Origin: Methylobacterium currus
Lineage (GTDB): Bacteria > Pseudomonadota > Alphaproteobacteria > Rhizobiales > Beijerinckiaceae
Direction of reading: 5' to 3'
DNA: 64,000 nt
Assembly (NCBI RefSeq): GCF_003058325.1
Contig: NZ_CP028843.1
Location: forward strand, 4,027,501-4,091,500
In this document: positions 18,899 through 27,923 of the stretch, piece after piece
Position numbering within the stretch: position 1 is the first letter of the stretch
Layout of the letters: the number at the start of each line of letters is the position of its first letter
Program-made: the position numbers and the translations under genes
Notes under the pieces: model-generated
The model's input: only the letters and a program-made list of their open reading frames with translations
The model's database searches: none
Told to the model about the DNA's origin: nothing

Positions 18899-19357
18899 AT
18901 GATCGTGGCCGAGCAGTATTTCGAGGATTACGCCATCGGGTCCCGTCGCCGGACCCTCGGCCGGACGATCACCGAAGCCGACATCGTCATCCATGCCGGG
19001 CAGACCGGGGACAATTTTCCGCACCACATGGACGCGCAATGGTGCGCGACGCAGGACTTCGGACGCCGCATTGCCCATGGCACGCTGGTCTTCAGCGTCG
19101 GCATTGGGATGACTGCCTCGACGATAAACCCGTACGCGATGTCCTACGGCTACGACCGCCTGCGCTTCGTCCGCCCGGTCTTCATCGGTGACACGATCCG
19201 CGTCGTGACGACGATCTCGGAGACGCGACCGCACGCCAAGCGATCCGGGGTCGGCATCGTCGTCGAGGCCGTCGAGATCCTCAACCAGGCCGACGAGACC
19301 GTGCTCGTGTGCGAGCATCTCTACCTCGTCGACAGACGGCCGGAGCGTGACGCCTGA
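18899..19357 (+). CDS. MaoC-like hotdog-fold dehydratase
   Basis: 152 residues of the MaoC/R-hydratase family. The hydratase motif region is present as [40 protein letters not shown], and the second half as [20 protein letters not shown]. Members hydrate or dehydrate acyl-CoA thioesters such as enoyl-CoA or methylfumaryl-CoA. GGGAGG lies 8 bases before the ATG at 18899. It lies 70 bases upstream of the MFS gene and divergent from IclR and the CoA-transferase, a pairing that suggests one acid-to-CoA degradation pathway. Confidence 0.88.
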   Translation: MIVAEQYFEDYAIGSRRRTLGRTITEADIVIHAGQTGDNFPHHMDAQWCATQDFGRRIAHGTLVFSVGIGMTASTINPYAMSYGYDRLRFVRPVFIGDTIRVVTTISETRPHAKRSGVGIVVEAVEILNQADETVLVCEHLYLVDRRPERDA

Positions 19358-19427
19358 ACCGATCGCGCCGAGGAGCACCACCCCGGCCGAACGCACGATC
19401 AGACAACGAAGCGGGGAGGACGGAACG

Positions 19428-20744
19428 ATGACGGAGCAGACACAGGCTCTGGTGCTCGAGCGGGCGATCCACAAGTCGGCGTGGCGGTTGCTGCCATTCC
19501 TGACGCTGATGCTGATCCTAGCCTTCCTCGACCGAGTCAATATCGGCTTCGTCAAGAGCGCCTATCAGGCCGATACTGGCTTGAGCGAGGCAGCCTACGC
19601 GTTCGGAGCCGGCGTGTTTTTCCTCGGCTACGCACTATTCGAGGTGCCGAGCAACCTTGTGTTGAAGCGGGTTGGCGCGCGGACCTGGCTCGCCCGGATC
19701 ATGGTGAGCTGGGGCCTGATCTCGGCGGCGATCATGTTCGCCCATACCGAGACCATCTTCTGCATCCTGCGCTTCCTGCTCGGCGTCGCCGAGGCCGGGT
19801 TCTACCCGGGCGTCCTTTACTATCTCACCTACTGGTTTCCCGCCAAGCAGCGGGCCCGGGCGACGGGCCTGTTCTATCTCGGCGTGCCGCTATCCCTGGT
19901 CTTCGGAAGCCCGCTGAGCGGCTGGCTGTTGCAGCACGACGGCGTCCTCGGGCTGAAGGGATGGCAGTTCGTCCTGTTGGTCGAGGGCCTCGCGGCCGTT
20001 GTGGTCGGCGCCGTCGCCTTCTTCTACCTGGTCGACCGCCCGGCCACGGCCCCGTGGCTGACGCCTGAGGAGCGCGACGCCCTGACGGCGGAGATCGCGC
20101 GCGAGGAGCAGGCCAAGGCCCAGCAGGTGCAGCACTCGGCGCTGAGCGTCGTCAGGGACCCGCGGGTAATCGCCTTCATCGCGATCTACTTCTGCTTCCA
20201 GGTCGGCACGTCGCCGTTCTCGTTCTACTTCCCCTCGAAGCTGGCGGGGGTGATGGGCGGCAAGGTCGACGCCACTGTCGGCCTCCTGCTCGCCCTGCCC
20301 TGGCTCTGCTCCGCCATCACGACGCGCCTCGCCACGGTCTATGCCGACCAGCACCAGAACCACCGCGACGTCGCGGTCGCGCTGATCGTCGCCGGCGTCC
20401 TCGCGTCGGCCGCGGTCTCCTTCACCAACAACCCGATCCTGCTGATCATCGCGTTCTGCATCGCCGTGCCGGGACTGACGGCCTCGCAGCCGGTGTTCTG
20501 GAGCCTGCCGACGGAGTACCTGAGCGGGGTCGGTGCGGCGAGCGGCATCGCGTTCATCGTCTCTCTCGGCAATCTCGGGGCGTTCTTCTCGCCGCAAATC
20601 AAGACTTTCGCCGATCAGGCTTTCAGCGATCCAGGTGCCGGCTACCTCGTCCTCTCGGCAATCGCAAGCATCGCTGCGATCATCCTGCTCTTTTTAAGGC
20701 GGGAGAAGCCAAGAAGCTTGTACGCCGCCTCGCAGACGGCGTGA
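19428..20744 (+). CDS. MFS transporter, anion:cation symporter type
   Basis: 438 residues, about 12 membrane segments. Typical of the ACS family (phthalate/glucarate/tartrate porters): PFLTLMLILAFLDRVNIGFV, FFLGYALFEVPSNLVLKRVG and RFLLGVAEAGFYPGVLYYLT, followed by a central loop (PEERDALTAEIAREEQAK). GGGGAGGA is 10 bases before the ATG at 19428. Probably imports the carboxylate that the MaoC and CaiB enzymes process. Confidence 0.9.
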   Translation: MTEQTQALVLERAIHKSAWRLLPFLTLMLILAFLDRVNIGFVKSAYQADTGLSEAAYAFGAGVFFLGYALFEVPSNLVLKRVGARTWLARIMVSWGLISAAIMFAHTETIFCILRFLLGVAEAGFYPGVLYYLTYWFPAKQRARATGLFYLGVPLSLVFGSPLSGWLLQHDGVLGLKGWQFVLLVEGLAAVVVGAVAFFYLVDRPATAPWLTPEERDALTAEIAREEQAKAQQVQHSALSVVRDPRVIAFIAIYFCFQVGTSPFSFYFPSKLAGVMGGKVDATVGLLLALPWLCSAITTRLATVYADQHQNHRDVAVALIVAGVLASAAVSFTNNPILLIIAFCIAVPGLTASQPVFWSLPTEYLSGVGAASGIAFIVSLGNLGAFFSPQIKTFADQAFSDPGAGYLVLSAIASIAAIILLFLRREKPRSLYAASQTA

Positions 20745-20850
20745 CCCGCACACGTTGCCGGATCACTCTCGACGGCGGTTCGGGCAGCGTACTCGTTGCG
20801 CCAGCAACAAAACCCGCCGCGCCGTCGAACGGACACGTTCATGGCACTGG

Positions 20851-20937
20851 CTAAGTGTCTCTCACAAAACTCCCGGTCCCTTTTGTCGCTCGCTGTGGCG
20901 GCGCCGGTGCAGCGGGAGCTTTGTGAGGTGCACTAAG
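20851..20937. mobile_element. 77-bp MITE-like palindromic element with CTAAG direct repeats
   Basis: Near-perfect terminal inverted repeats TGTCTCTCACAAAACTCCCG (20856-20875) and, in reverse, CGGGAGCTTTGTGAGGTGCA (20913-20932) enclose 37 bases. CTAAG flanks both ends (20851-20855 and 20933-20937). This is the structure of a non-autonomous miniature element with target-site duplication. It lies 106 bases after the MFS stop, just before a headless LysR gene. No full-length relative is in the window. Confidence 0.65.
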
Positions 20938-20939
20938 CC

Positions 20940-21484
20940 CGGACGGGCGCCGGGCGCCGGGCGGGACGCGGGGAGGTCGGCCGGATCGAGGTCGGCTATG
21001 TCGGCTCCGCCGTGTATGCCGGAGTCCTGCAGGACCAGATCGGCCGCTTCCGGAGATCCCACCCGGATGTCGAGGTGGTCGTGCGGTCGCTGCCGATAGC
21101 GGAGGTGCCCGGGATGCTGGAGGCGGGCTCCCTAGACGTCGGGTTCGTCCGGCTCCCGATGGATCTGCCGACGAGCCTGCGACGTCACGCGCTCGCCGAG
21201 GACGATTACTGCCTGGCGCTCCCGGCCGATCATCCGGAGGCCGGCCCCGTTGGGCCGGTCCGGCCGAGCCGGTTGAGGGCAGAGCCCTTCGTCGTTCCGG
21301 AGCATACGTCCGGGACGGACGAGGTGGCGCGTCGCGGGAGGTTCTCAGCCCAGGGCGTGGCATCGCCGGGGAACTTGGCGGCCGTGCTGCCCCAGGTCTC
21401 GCTGGGCCATGGCGTCGCCGTCGTTCCCTGCGTCGTTGCCGAGGCGATCCGGCTACCTCCGTCGTGTTCAAAGCCCTCGCTGGG
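20940..21484 (+). pseudogene. LysR-family regulator, effector-domain fragment
   Basis: Starting with GEVGRIEVGYVGSAVYAGVL the frame reads as the effector-binding half of a LysR regulator (IGRFRRSHPDVEVVVRSLPI, LDVGFVRLPMDLP, VSLGHGVAVVPCVV). No helix-turn-helix part is present upstream; the MITE-like element lies there instead. Near 21465 the frame shifts by one (FKALAGYP continues the family pattern in another frame) and the sequence then joins an aldo/keto reductase. Non-functional. Confidence 0.75.
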
Positions 21485-21819
21485 TACCCTACAGCTTGGC
21501 TGACCGGAAGGTCGAGCGCGAGGTTCTGCCGTAATGCGTGCAGCACCGCATGCCGATCATGGCCCATTCCCCGCTCGGCGGCGAAGGCTCGACCGTCTTG
21601 CGGAACCCGACTGTCCAGCGCATCGCCGCGTCGCGGGGTGAAAGCCCGGCAGCCGTGGCTCTGTCGTGGGCGATGCGCTCCGGAGCCGTCATCACCATTC
21701 CCGAGTCCGGCTCGGTCGCCCACGTGCGCGAGAATCACGTGCGCGAGGATGCAGCGGGTCTGACGTTGAGGCTGGATCCGGACGAATTGCGGCAATTGGA
21801 TCAGGCCTTCCTGACGTAG
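21485..21819 (+). pseudogene. Aldo/keto reductase C-terminal fragment
   Basis: In frame with the stop at 21817-21819 the translation PYSLADRKVEREVLP, stop, CVQHRMPIMAHSPLGGEG continues with VALSWAMRSGAVITIPESGS, VAHVRENHV and LDPDELRQLDQAF. This is the last third of an AKR of the YdhF/DkgA type. A TAA interrupts it (about 21533), and the first two thirds with the catalytic Tyr/Lys are missing. Fused directly to the LysR scrap, so the two are the scar of a deletion. Confidence 0.8.
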
Positions 21820-22472
21820 CGTGCTGTCGAGATCCTGATTCTGCAAGAAAATTCGAGACAATAGAGGAAACAGAAGATAACGGGACCTCCGACGGCATGC
21901 GGTATCCCTATCTCTGGAACTGAGATACCAATATTCCCGCCTGCAATCTTGGGCATCGACTTCACATTTAAGGAAATCGGCACTATCAAGTGTATATTGT
22001 TGTGCGTTCAAGGGTCACAAATGCGCCAACGGTTGACATCAATATTCTTCCAAAGTCAAGTCGGCTCGCGATCCCATCACGGAAATTCGTATATCGGCCG
22101 CAAAATTAATACTTGGCGGGTTTGTGGGTCCAGATCTCCCCTAGAGCACGTCGAATACATGCAACTTGATGGAAAGATCATGTCGTGCGATGACTTCGAT
22201 CTCGTCCTCGAACATGGCGCAGGTCAGGCGGGTGTCCGTCATGACGAGCCGGCAAGTGCATCGCTTCGTCGCCAAGCGCTGGACGAGGCCAGTCCGATCA
22301 GGCCGCAAGCCCCGCTACGCCAAGGCCTCCACCTCGAAGCCACCTGGACCGGAAGCTCCGTTGCCACCAGTACGGCAGCTTGCGTGGCTTCTCGTGCAGG
22401 CGCTCTAAGTCTTGGATGAGGGCGACGCGGCTGTGGTGAGTTGCGTCGAGCAGGATGACACTGCGCGGATCG
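21820..22472. other. Gene-poor, lower-GC stretch
   Basis: 653 bases without a convincing gene, with lower GC between 21830 and 22150. On the minus strand about 30 codons ending at the stop near 22140 read MTDTRLTCAMFEDEIEVIAR, HDLSIKLHVFDVL, which has a natural protein-like end but no recognised family. It could be the tail of a decayed gene. The rest looks like debris between two transposon remnants. Confidence 0.4.
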
Positions 22473-22682
22473 TCACGGGTCCCGCCGCAGGCTGCCCAAT
22501 TCGACGAAGCGGTCGATGGCGTGCAGGAGATGGTCGGCTGGAACGTGGGTATCAAGGGAGAACTCGTAGAACAAAGCGCCCTGCTCGACCTGCCGCGGAC
22601 CCATCATCTGCGTCAATCCTCCCCTCACGACGAGAGTGAATCACCCGGCACCCGCCGCCGCAACAGCTGAGTTTTTCAACAC
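22473..22682 (-). mobile_element. IS1182-type transposase N-terminal remnant
   Basis: Minus-strand codons from ATG 22607 to the stop at 22473 read MMGPRQVEQGALFYEFSLDT, HVPADHLLHAIDRFVELGSL. This is the N-terminal signature of IS1182-type transposases, here only 44 codons before a premature stop. Upstream, at about 22667-22682, GCTGAGTTTTTCAACAC resembles the terminal repeat found at the ends of such elements. Everything downstream is lost or scrambled. Confidence 0.65.
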
Positions 22683-22997
22683 GATCGATCGCAACGGATG
22701 GGATTGTGTCGACAAACTCGGAGGCGGCACCCGAGGCCTCAATGCATGTTCCAACTGGGAGGACAGTCATCCTCTGCGGGCGCTGTGGGCTCGCGTTTGC
22801 ATTCAGTAGAGATGGATTACATCGAAATTTCTTCTACGTGGCGCGTTGTGCGCGGTGCTGCTTCGGCTGGTGCCGGAGTTTTTCGACACAATCGGTGGGA
22901 AGGCGGACGCTCGCGCCGGAACCGCTTCCTCCGGAGCCGTCACCGGCGGCCTCATCGGCGGGGCTGTCCTGATGACCCACAGCAAAATTGCAAGCTA
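22683..22997. other. Intergenic debris with a Gly/Ala-rich open stretch beside the IS
   Basis: 315 bases. In one plus-strand frame the end (about 22872-22997) reads PEFFDTIGGKADARAG, then TASSGAVTGGLIGGAVLMTH, then SKIAS and a stop created exactly where the IS inserted (TAG with the IS, TAA without). The composition resembles the glycine-zipper cores of the bacteriocin precursors nearby. However, no start codon or leader was found and a stop lies upstream at about 22808. The GAGTTTTTCGACACAATC at its left may simply be another transposon end. Confidence 0.35.
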
Positions 22998-23062
22998 GGG
23001 CCTGTTGTCGCTTGAACTCTCTGCGAGGATGAGCGTTTCCCCGCTTTGAGCGAGGAGACACG

Positions 23063-23461
23063 ATGCTGACGGACGCTCAGTGGGCCGAACTGGAACCGCT
23101 GGTGGAAGCCTGCCGGCCCAAAGGCAAGACGCCGCCCCAAGAGCTGCGCCGCACGATCTCAGCCATCCTCTGGCGGCATCACAACGGCGCCTCTTGGAGG
23201 GCCATTCCAGCCGAGTTGGGTCCCTGGTGGCAGGCCGCCCAGATCTTCATCCGCTGGGCGCGCGCCGGCGTCTGGGAGCGGCTGCTCGACCTCGTGCAGA
23301 GCCGCGGCGTCGCGCTGGGCATGGTGTTTCTCGACGGCACGAACATTCGAGCCCACCAGAAGGCGGCGGGCGCGGCCAAAAGGGGGGATCTGGAGCCGAG
23401 CGAGACCATCGTGAAGCTCTTGGCCGCTCGCGTGGCGGCTATGGCACCAAGGCCTGCGTGA
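23063..23461 (+). CDS. IS5-family transposase, frame A
   Basis: 132 codons: N-terminal domain (MLTDAQWAELEPLVEACRPK, ILWRHHNGASWRAIPAELGP) and the first catalytic region, with the DDE Asp in VFLDGTNIRAHQKAAG. The last residues (VAAMAPRPA) no longer follow the family. An AAAAGGGGGG tract at about 23378 could promote slippage into the frame that continues as RSRGGYGTKACV. Confidence 0.88.
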   Translation: MLTDAQWAELEPLVEACRPKGKTPPQELRRTISAILWRHHNGASWRAIPAELGPWWQAAQIFIRWARAGVWERLLDLVQSRGVALGMVFLDGTNIRAHQKAAGAAKRGDLEPSETIVKLLAARVAAMAPRPA

Positions 23462-23829
23462 TCGCCGATGGACGGGGCCGCCCCGTCGGTTTCCGCCTCG
23501 CGCCCGGTCAGGCGCATGAACTGCCCCACGCCCTTCCGCTGCTCGATCAACTGCCCGGGGTGCCGAAGTGGGTGGTGGCCGACCGTGGCTTCTCCAGCCA
23601 CGGCTTTCGCGAGGCGATCTGGACCGCCGGGGCCCGGCCCGCGATCCCGACCAAGAGCAACGAGGCCCCGCTCGCCTGTCCTGACTGGATCTACACCAAT
23701 CGCAACATCGTCGAGCGACTGTGGGCGCGCCTCAAGGAATGGCGGGCCGTTGCCACACGCTACGAGAAGACTGCCGTCAGCTTCATGGGCGTCCTCTGCC
23801 TCGCCGCTACGCTCCTCTGGATCAAGTGA
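23410..23829 (+). CDS. IS5-family transposase, frame B
   Basis: The minus-one frame relative to A. Reads GRSRGGYGTKACVIADGRGR, VVADRGFSSHGFREAI (second catalytic Asp), NRNIVERLWARLKEWRAVAT (catalytic Glu) to ATLLWIK. No good start of its own, so it is presumably made as an A-B fusion by ribosomal frameshifting, as in many IS427-group elements. The left boundary given is approximate. Confidence 0.82.
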   Translation, partial: REALGRSRGGYGTKACVIADGRGRPVGFRLAPGQAHELPHALPLLDQLPGVPKWVVADRGFSSHGFREAIWTAGARPAIPTKSNEAPLACPDWIYTNRNIVERLWARLKEWRAVATRYEKTAVSFMGVLCLAATLLWIK

Positions 23830-23889
23830 CGACAGGCCCTAAGATCGATCTCCACCATTTATTTACTCGCACTGAGACATGGTGGGACT

Positions 23890-24377
23890 ATGAGCACTAT
23901 CCAGGATCACACGCTCGCCTTCAGCAGCGACATGAATGCCGTGCTGCAGAACGAAGCCAAGCTGAAGCAATGCGCCGAGACTGTGACCGGCCCGGACAGC
24001 CTGAGCTCCCTTACCGCCTCACGTCGCGATGATCTGTCGGCCGAAAAGACGGAGCATGTCTACGCCAAGGCCGGGGCAATGCAGGATGCCTCGTCCGGCC
24101 GGGCGCCGATGAGCGACGAGATGCCCGATGCCGTCGATGGCGGCATCCGCCTTGCCGGCATCGGCGCGGCGATCGGAGGGCTCGGCGCTGCCGCCTCGCT
24201 GACCATCGCGGTCGGCTGTATCATGGCTCTCTCTTCACAGACGGTGCGACCCTCGCCGGTGCCGCCGCGGCCATCGCCAGCCTGAGTGCCACAGCTGCGC
24301 TTCTGGTGGGTGCCGGTGCTATCGCCATCGGCGCCGGTATCGGCGCCGTGGGCAACCAGCTCATCCAGAACAGCTGA
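23890..24377 (+). pseudogene. NHLM-type bacteriocin precursor 1, probable frameshift in core
   Basis: From ATG 23890 the uninterrupted product is 131 residues. Residues 1-85 are a Nif11-like leader (FSSDMNAVLQNEAKLKQCAE ... MSDEMPDAVDGG) ending in the double-glycine site at G84-G85. The core begins IRLAGIGAAIGGLGAAASLT. After VGCIMALSS the frame reads an unlikely Pro/Arg-rich tail and stops at 24285. A one-base phase change there continues the glycine-zipper composition (GATLAGAAAAIASLSATAAL, LVGAGAIAIGAGIGAVGNQL) to a stop at 24377. So it is either a frameshifted gene or a truncated product. Located 50 bases after IS copy 1 and about 120 bases before the export genes. Confidence 0.7.
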
Positions 24378-24495
24378 GCCTCGAGGACCACGCGAAGGGC
24401 CTGCCGTCCGGCGATCGACGCAGCGGCGCCGTTCCATTCCCGCCGCCTTCCTCGCGACGGCGGCCGCACAATCCCTCGTTCAGAGACGACACGAC

Positions 24496-25746
24496 ATGAC
24501 GGCGGCCCTCTATCGCAAGGAAGCACTCGACCATCTCGCCGGGCCAGACAGGCTGGACGAGATGGTGCGCGTCACCTCTCCTCATGGCTGGGCGGCGCTC
24601 GGCGCGGCGCTGGTGATCGTCGGCGGTTGTCTCGGCTGGTCGATTTTCGGGAGCTACCGCACGACCGTCAGCGGCCATGGGCTGCTCGTCCCGGCCGACG
24701 GGGCCTTCGTCAGCGTTTACGCGCCCAAGGCCGGATGGCTCGACAGTTATCGCCAGCGCGGCGACAAGGTAAAGAAGGGCGATATGATCGCCCGGCTCAG
24801 CGCACCGGAGGATGCCGCCCGGCTCGTCGACATCGACAGCCGCGTGACTCAGCTCACCCAGCAGCGTGCGGCCCTCGCGGCGCAGATCGAGGATCGTATT
24901 CGCAAGGAGACGATCGCGTCCGAGCGCAAGCGCGAGGCGCTGCAGGAGACCATCGACCTCGGCGAATCCAGGGTCGTCGCGCTCGAAACTCTGCTCGGTC
25001 AGCGAGAGTCGCTGTTGTCCAAAGGCTTGATGACGTCCGACCGGATGATCGAAGCGCGCGAGCGGCTGTTCGCCGCGCGTGAATCGATCTCGCGAGCGCG
25101 CACGGATCTGCTGTCGCTCGACGCCGCCTTGCAGAGCTTGCGCCACCAGACCGACCAGGAGCGCGCGGCGCTCGATCGCCAGCTGCGCGACGCCGAAGGC
25201 CTGCGTGCCCAGACTCATCTCAGCGAGAACCTGGCGACCACCATCGTTGCGCGTGCCGACGGGGTCATCACCACTAACGAGGCCGGTGACCACGCTCTGG
25301 TCAGTGCCGGCCAGAAGCTGATGGTGATCGAGCAGGGCGGTCCGAGGCTCGACGTTCTGCTCTACGTCCCGGCCGACAGCGGCAAGGAGATCAAGCTCGG
25401 CATGGAGGTGCGCCTGTCGCCCTCCACCGCCAAGAAGGAGGAATACGGCTCCCTGATCGGCACGGTCATCCAGGTCGACGACAGTCCGGAAAACGAGGCG
25501 GCGCTGGCCCATCGGCTCGGCAATCCCGATCTCGCCCGTGTCTTCACCAAGGGGGGCCCACCGCTCCAGCTGGTGGTGCGGATCAATCCCGGGTCCCGCG
25601 GCGCCGAGAGCTATGCCTGGACCTCCAAGCGAGGCGAGGAGATCGAACTGGCCTCGACCACGCTCGTCGAAGGCCAGGTCACGGTTAAGTCCGGCCGGCC
25701 GATCGGCCTGTTCGTCCCGGCGCTGCGCAGGTTCGTCGGCCTATGA
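24496..25746 (+). CDS. NHLM bacteriocin secretion adaptor (HlyD-like)
   Basis: 416 residues; periplasmic adaptor for peptide export. The short cytoplasmic start ALYRKEALDHLAGPDRLDEM, VRVTSPHGWAALGAAL is the hallmark of NHLM HlyD proteins. One membrane helix follows (ALVIVGGCLGWSIFG), then a biotinyl-lipoyl half (VSVYAPKAGWLDSYRQRGDK), a long alpha-helical hairpin (about 105-250; coiled-coil-like DRMIEARERLFAARESISRA) and a beta-barrel region. Its stop overlaps the peptidase-ABC start (ATGA). No TolC-like outer-membrane protein is in the window. A decayed copy of its N-terminus is found at 45449. Confidence 0.9.
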   Translation: MTAALYRKEALDHLAGPDRLDEMVRVTSPHGWAALGAALVIVGGCLGWSIFGSYRTTVSGHGLLVPADGAFVSVYAPKAGWLDSYRQRGDKVKKGDMIARLSAPEDAARLVDIDSRVTQLTQQRAALAAQIEDRIRKETIASERKREALQETIDLGESRVVALETLLGQRESLLSKGLMTSDRMIEARERLFAARESISRARTDLLSLDAALQSLRHQTDQERAALDRQLRDAEGLRAQTHLSENLATTIVARADGVITTNEAGDHALVSAGQKLMVIEQGGPRLDVLLYVPADSGKEIKLGMEVRLSPSTAKKEEYGSLIGTVIQVDDSPENEAALAHRLGNPDLARVFTKGGPPLQLVVRINPGSRGAESYAWTSKRGEEIELASTTLVEGQVTVKSGRPIGLFVPALRRFVGL

Positions 25747-27923
25747 GCACCGAGACGTCCCGGCGCTTTCCGCCGACCGGCCGCAAGCGGGTCCCCACCA
25801 TCCTGCAGATGGAAGCCGTCGAATGCGGCGCCGCCTGCCTCGCCATGGTTCTGGCCCATCACGGCAAATGGGTGCCGCTCGAGGAGCTGCGCGTCGCCTG
25901 CGGGGTCTCGCGCGACGGCAGCAAGGCGAAGAACGTGGTGCAGGCAGCGCGCCGCTACGGCCTTGTCGCGGAGGGCTGGCGCACCGAGCCGGACAAGCTC
26001 GCCGGCAAGCAGCTGCCCGCCATTCTGTTCTGGGAGTTCAATCACTTCGTGGTGCTGGAAGGGGTCGGCCGGAAGGTCGTCCATCTCAACGACCCCGCGA
26101 GCGGCCCCCGCACCGTCACCCATGACGAATTCGGCCGCGCCTTCACCGGGGTGATGCTGACCATGGCGCCGGGGCCGGACTTCACGCCGTCCGGGGCCCG
26201 CACCAATGCCTGGGGGGCCGTTCGTGACCAGCTCGCGCCCTCGCGCCACGCGGTCCTGTTCCTGGTTCTGGCCGGTCTCGCCGCGCTCGCGCCGGGCGTG
26301 TTCGTGCCGGCGGCAACGAAGATCTTCGTCGACGACATTCTGGTGCGGCATCTCACGGATTGGATGAGGCCGTTATTGTTCGGTCTCGTCTGTGCGGCGC
26401 TGCTGGGCGGATTGTTGAACTGGTTGCAGGGCTACTTCATGGCGCGCCTGCAATGGAAGCTCGGCGTGTCGCTGGGCCTGAAGCTGATATGGCGTCTGCT
26501 GCGGCTGTCGCCCAGCTTCTTCGCCCAGCGTTACGCCGGCGACATCGCGAGCCGGCTCGCGACCACGGAACGGGCCTGCGATCTGATCGGCAGCCAGGTG
26601 TCCGCCCTGCTGGTCACGGGGCTTGCGGCGTTGTTCTATGGGGCGTTGATGGCGGTCTACGACCCGGTGCTGGCGGGCATCGGCCTGGCGCTCGCCCTCT
26701 TCAATGCCGTGTTCGCCCGCCTCATGGCGCGCCGGCAGGAGAATGCCGCCCGCACCGTCATGCGGGAGCAGGCGGCCCTCGGCAGCCTCTCCATCAGCGG
26801 CATCCAGTCGGTCGAGACCCTGAAGGCGACGGCCACGGAAGACGATTTCCTGAACCGTTGGGCCAATGCCCAGGCGCGCACCATGAACGCGGTGCATCGC
26901 TCGCAACTGCCGCTCCAGATCCTCGACCTCATCCCCCGCGCGCTCGGCGTGCTGACGATGGCGGCGATCCTCGGCGTCGGCGGCTGGCGCGTCATGGAGG
27001 GCGTGATCACCGTCGGCACGCTCGCCGCCTTCCAGACCGTCCTCTCGAGCTTCCTGTCGCAGGTCGGCGGTCTCGTCGGCGTCGCGTCGGGCATGCGCGA
27101 ATTGCGGGTGGCGATGGAGCGCGTCGACGACGTGCTGCGCTATCCGCTCGACCGCCGTCTGGACCCGACATCCGCGCCCGAGGCCGACGGGCCGCCGCAT
27201 CGCCTCTCCGGCGCCGTCGATGTGGCCGATCTGAGCTACGGCTACAACCCGCTCGATCCGCCGCTGGTCGACGGCTTTTCGCTGACGGTGGCGCCGGGCT
27301 CCCGCATCGCTCTGGTCGGTCCTTCGGGTAGCGGCAAATCCACGATCGCGCGGCTGCTCGTCGGGCTGGCCGAGCCCTGGGCCGGCAGTATCGCGTTCGA
27401 CGGCCAGCCGAGGGCCAAAATCCTGCCCGGCGTCCTCGCGGCCTCCGTCGCCTATGTCGAGCAGTCGGTCGTCCTGATGGAAGGCACCGTCCGCGAGAAT
27501 CTGACCTTGTGGGACTCGCAGGTGAGCGAGCGCAAGGTCGTCGAAGCGGCCCGCGACGCCGGCCTGCACGAAACCATCGCGGCGCGTCCTGGCGGATACG
27601 ATGCCCCGGTCAGCGAAGGCGGCAGCAACTGGTCGGGCGGCCAGGCCCAGCGGCTGGAGATCGCCCGGGCGCTGGTGGGCGAACCGAGCATCCTCGTGCT
27701 CGACGAGGCGACCTCCGCTCTCGATGCCACGACCGAGGCGACGATCCTCGAAAACCTCCGCCGCCGGGGCTGCACCATCATCCTGGTCACCCATCGCCTC
27801 AGCGCCATCCGCGACTGCGACGAGATCCTCGTGCTGGACCGCGGCCGCATCGTTCAGCGCGGATCGCATGAGGCGCTCTACGACCAGCCGGGCATCTATG
27901 GAGAACTCATCCGTGCTGCATGA
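25743..27923 (+). CDS. NHLM bacteriocin ABC exporter with C39 leader peptidase
   Basis: 726 residues. Residues 15-145 are a C39 cysteine peptidase that removes double-glycine leaders: catalytic Cys28 in QMEAVECGAACLAMV, His101 in FWEFNHFVVLEG, Asp117 in HLNDPA. Six membrane segments follow (about 165-440; e.g. AVLFLVLAGLAALAPGVFVP). The ATPase has Walker A GPSGSGKST, signature SGGQAQRLEIARA and Walker B ILVLDEATSALD. It cuts and exports the precursors encoded at 32140, 32759 and perhaps 23890 and 31702. Overlaps the adaptor gene by 4 bases and the second exporter by about 11. Confidence 0.93.
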   Translation: MSTETSRRFPPTGRKRVPTILQMEAVECGAACLAMVLAHHGKWVPLEELRVACGVSRDGSKAKNVVQAARRYGLVAEGWRTEPDKLAGKQLPAILFWEFNHFVVLEGVGRKVVHLNDPASGPRTVTHDEFGRAFTGVMLTMAPGPDFTPSGARTNAWGAVRDQLAPSRHAVLFLVLAGLAALAPGVFVPAATKIFVDDILVRHLTDWMRPLLFGLVCAALLGGLLNWLQGYFMARLQWKLGVSLGLKLIWRLLRLSPSFFAQRYAGDIASRLATTERACDLIGSQVSALLVTGLAALFYGALMAVYDPVLAGIGLALALFNAVFARLMARRQENAARTVMREQAALGSLSISGIQSVETLKATATEDDFLNRWANAQARTMNAVHRSQLPLQILDLIPRALGVLTMAAILGVGGWRVMEGVITVGTLAAFQTVLSSFLSQVGGLVGVASGMRELRVAMERVDDVLRYPLDRRLDPTSAPEADGPPHRLSGAVDVADLSYGYNPLDPPLVDGFSLTVAPGSRIALVGPSGSGKSTIARLLVGLAEPWAGSIAFDGQPRAKILPGVLAASVAYVEQSVVLMEGTVRENLTLWDSQVSERKVVEAARDAGLHETIAARPGGYDAPVSEGGSNWSGGQAQRLEIARALVGEPSILVLDEATSALDATTEATILENLRRRGCTIILVTHRLSAIRDCDEILVLDRGRIVQRGSHEALYDQPGIYGELIRAA

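Larger units (their letters stand above)
22998..23839 (+). mobile_element. IS5-family (IS427-like) element, copy 1, 842 bp
   Basis: Complete element with imperfect terminal inverted repeats: left GGGCCTGTTGTCGCTTGAAC, right (reverse strand) GGGCCTGTCGTCACTTGATC. TA is found on both sides (22996-22997, 23840-23841), the short target duplication of this group. Contains two overlapping reading frames in different phases. All its encoded products are the same as those of the inverted copy at 56638-57479, so the copies appear identical or nearly so. It lies 50 bases upstream of the first bacteriocin precursor and may influence its expression. Confidence 0.92.
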
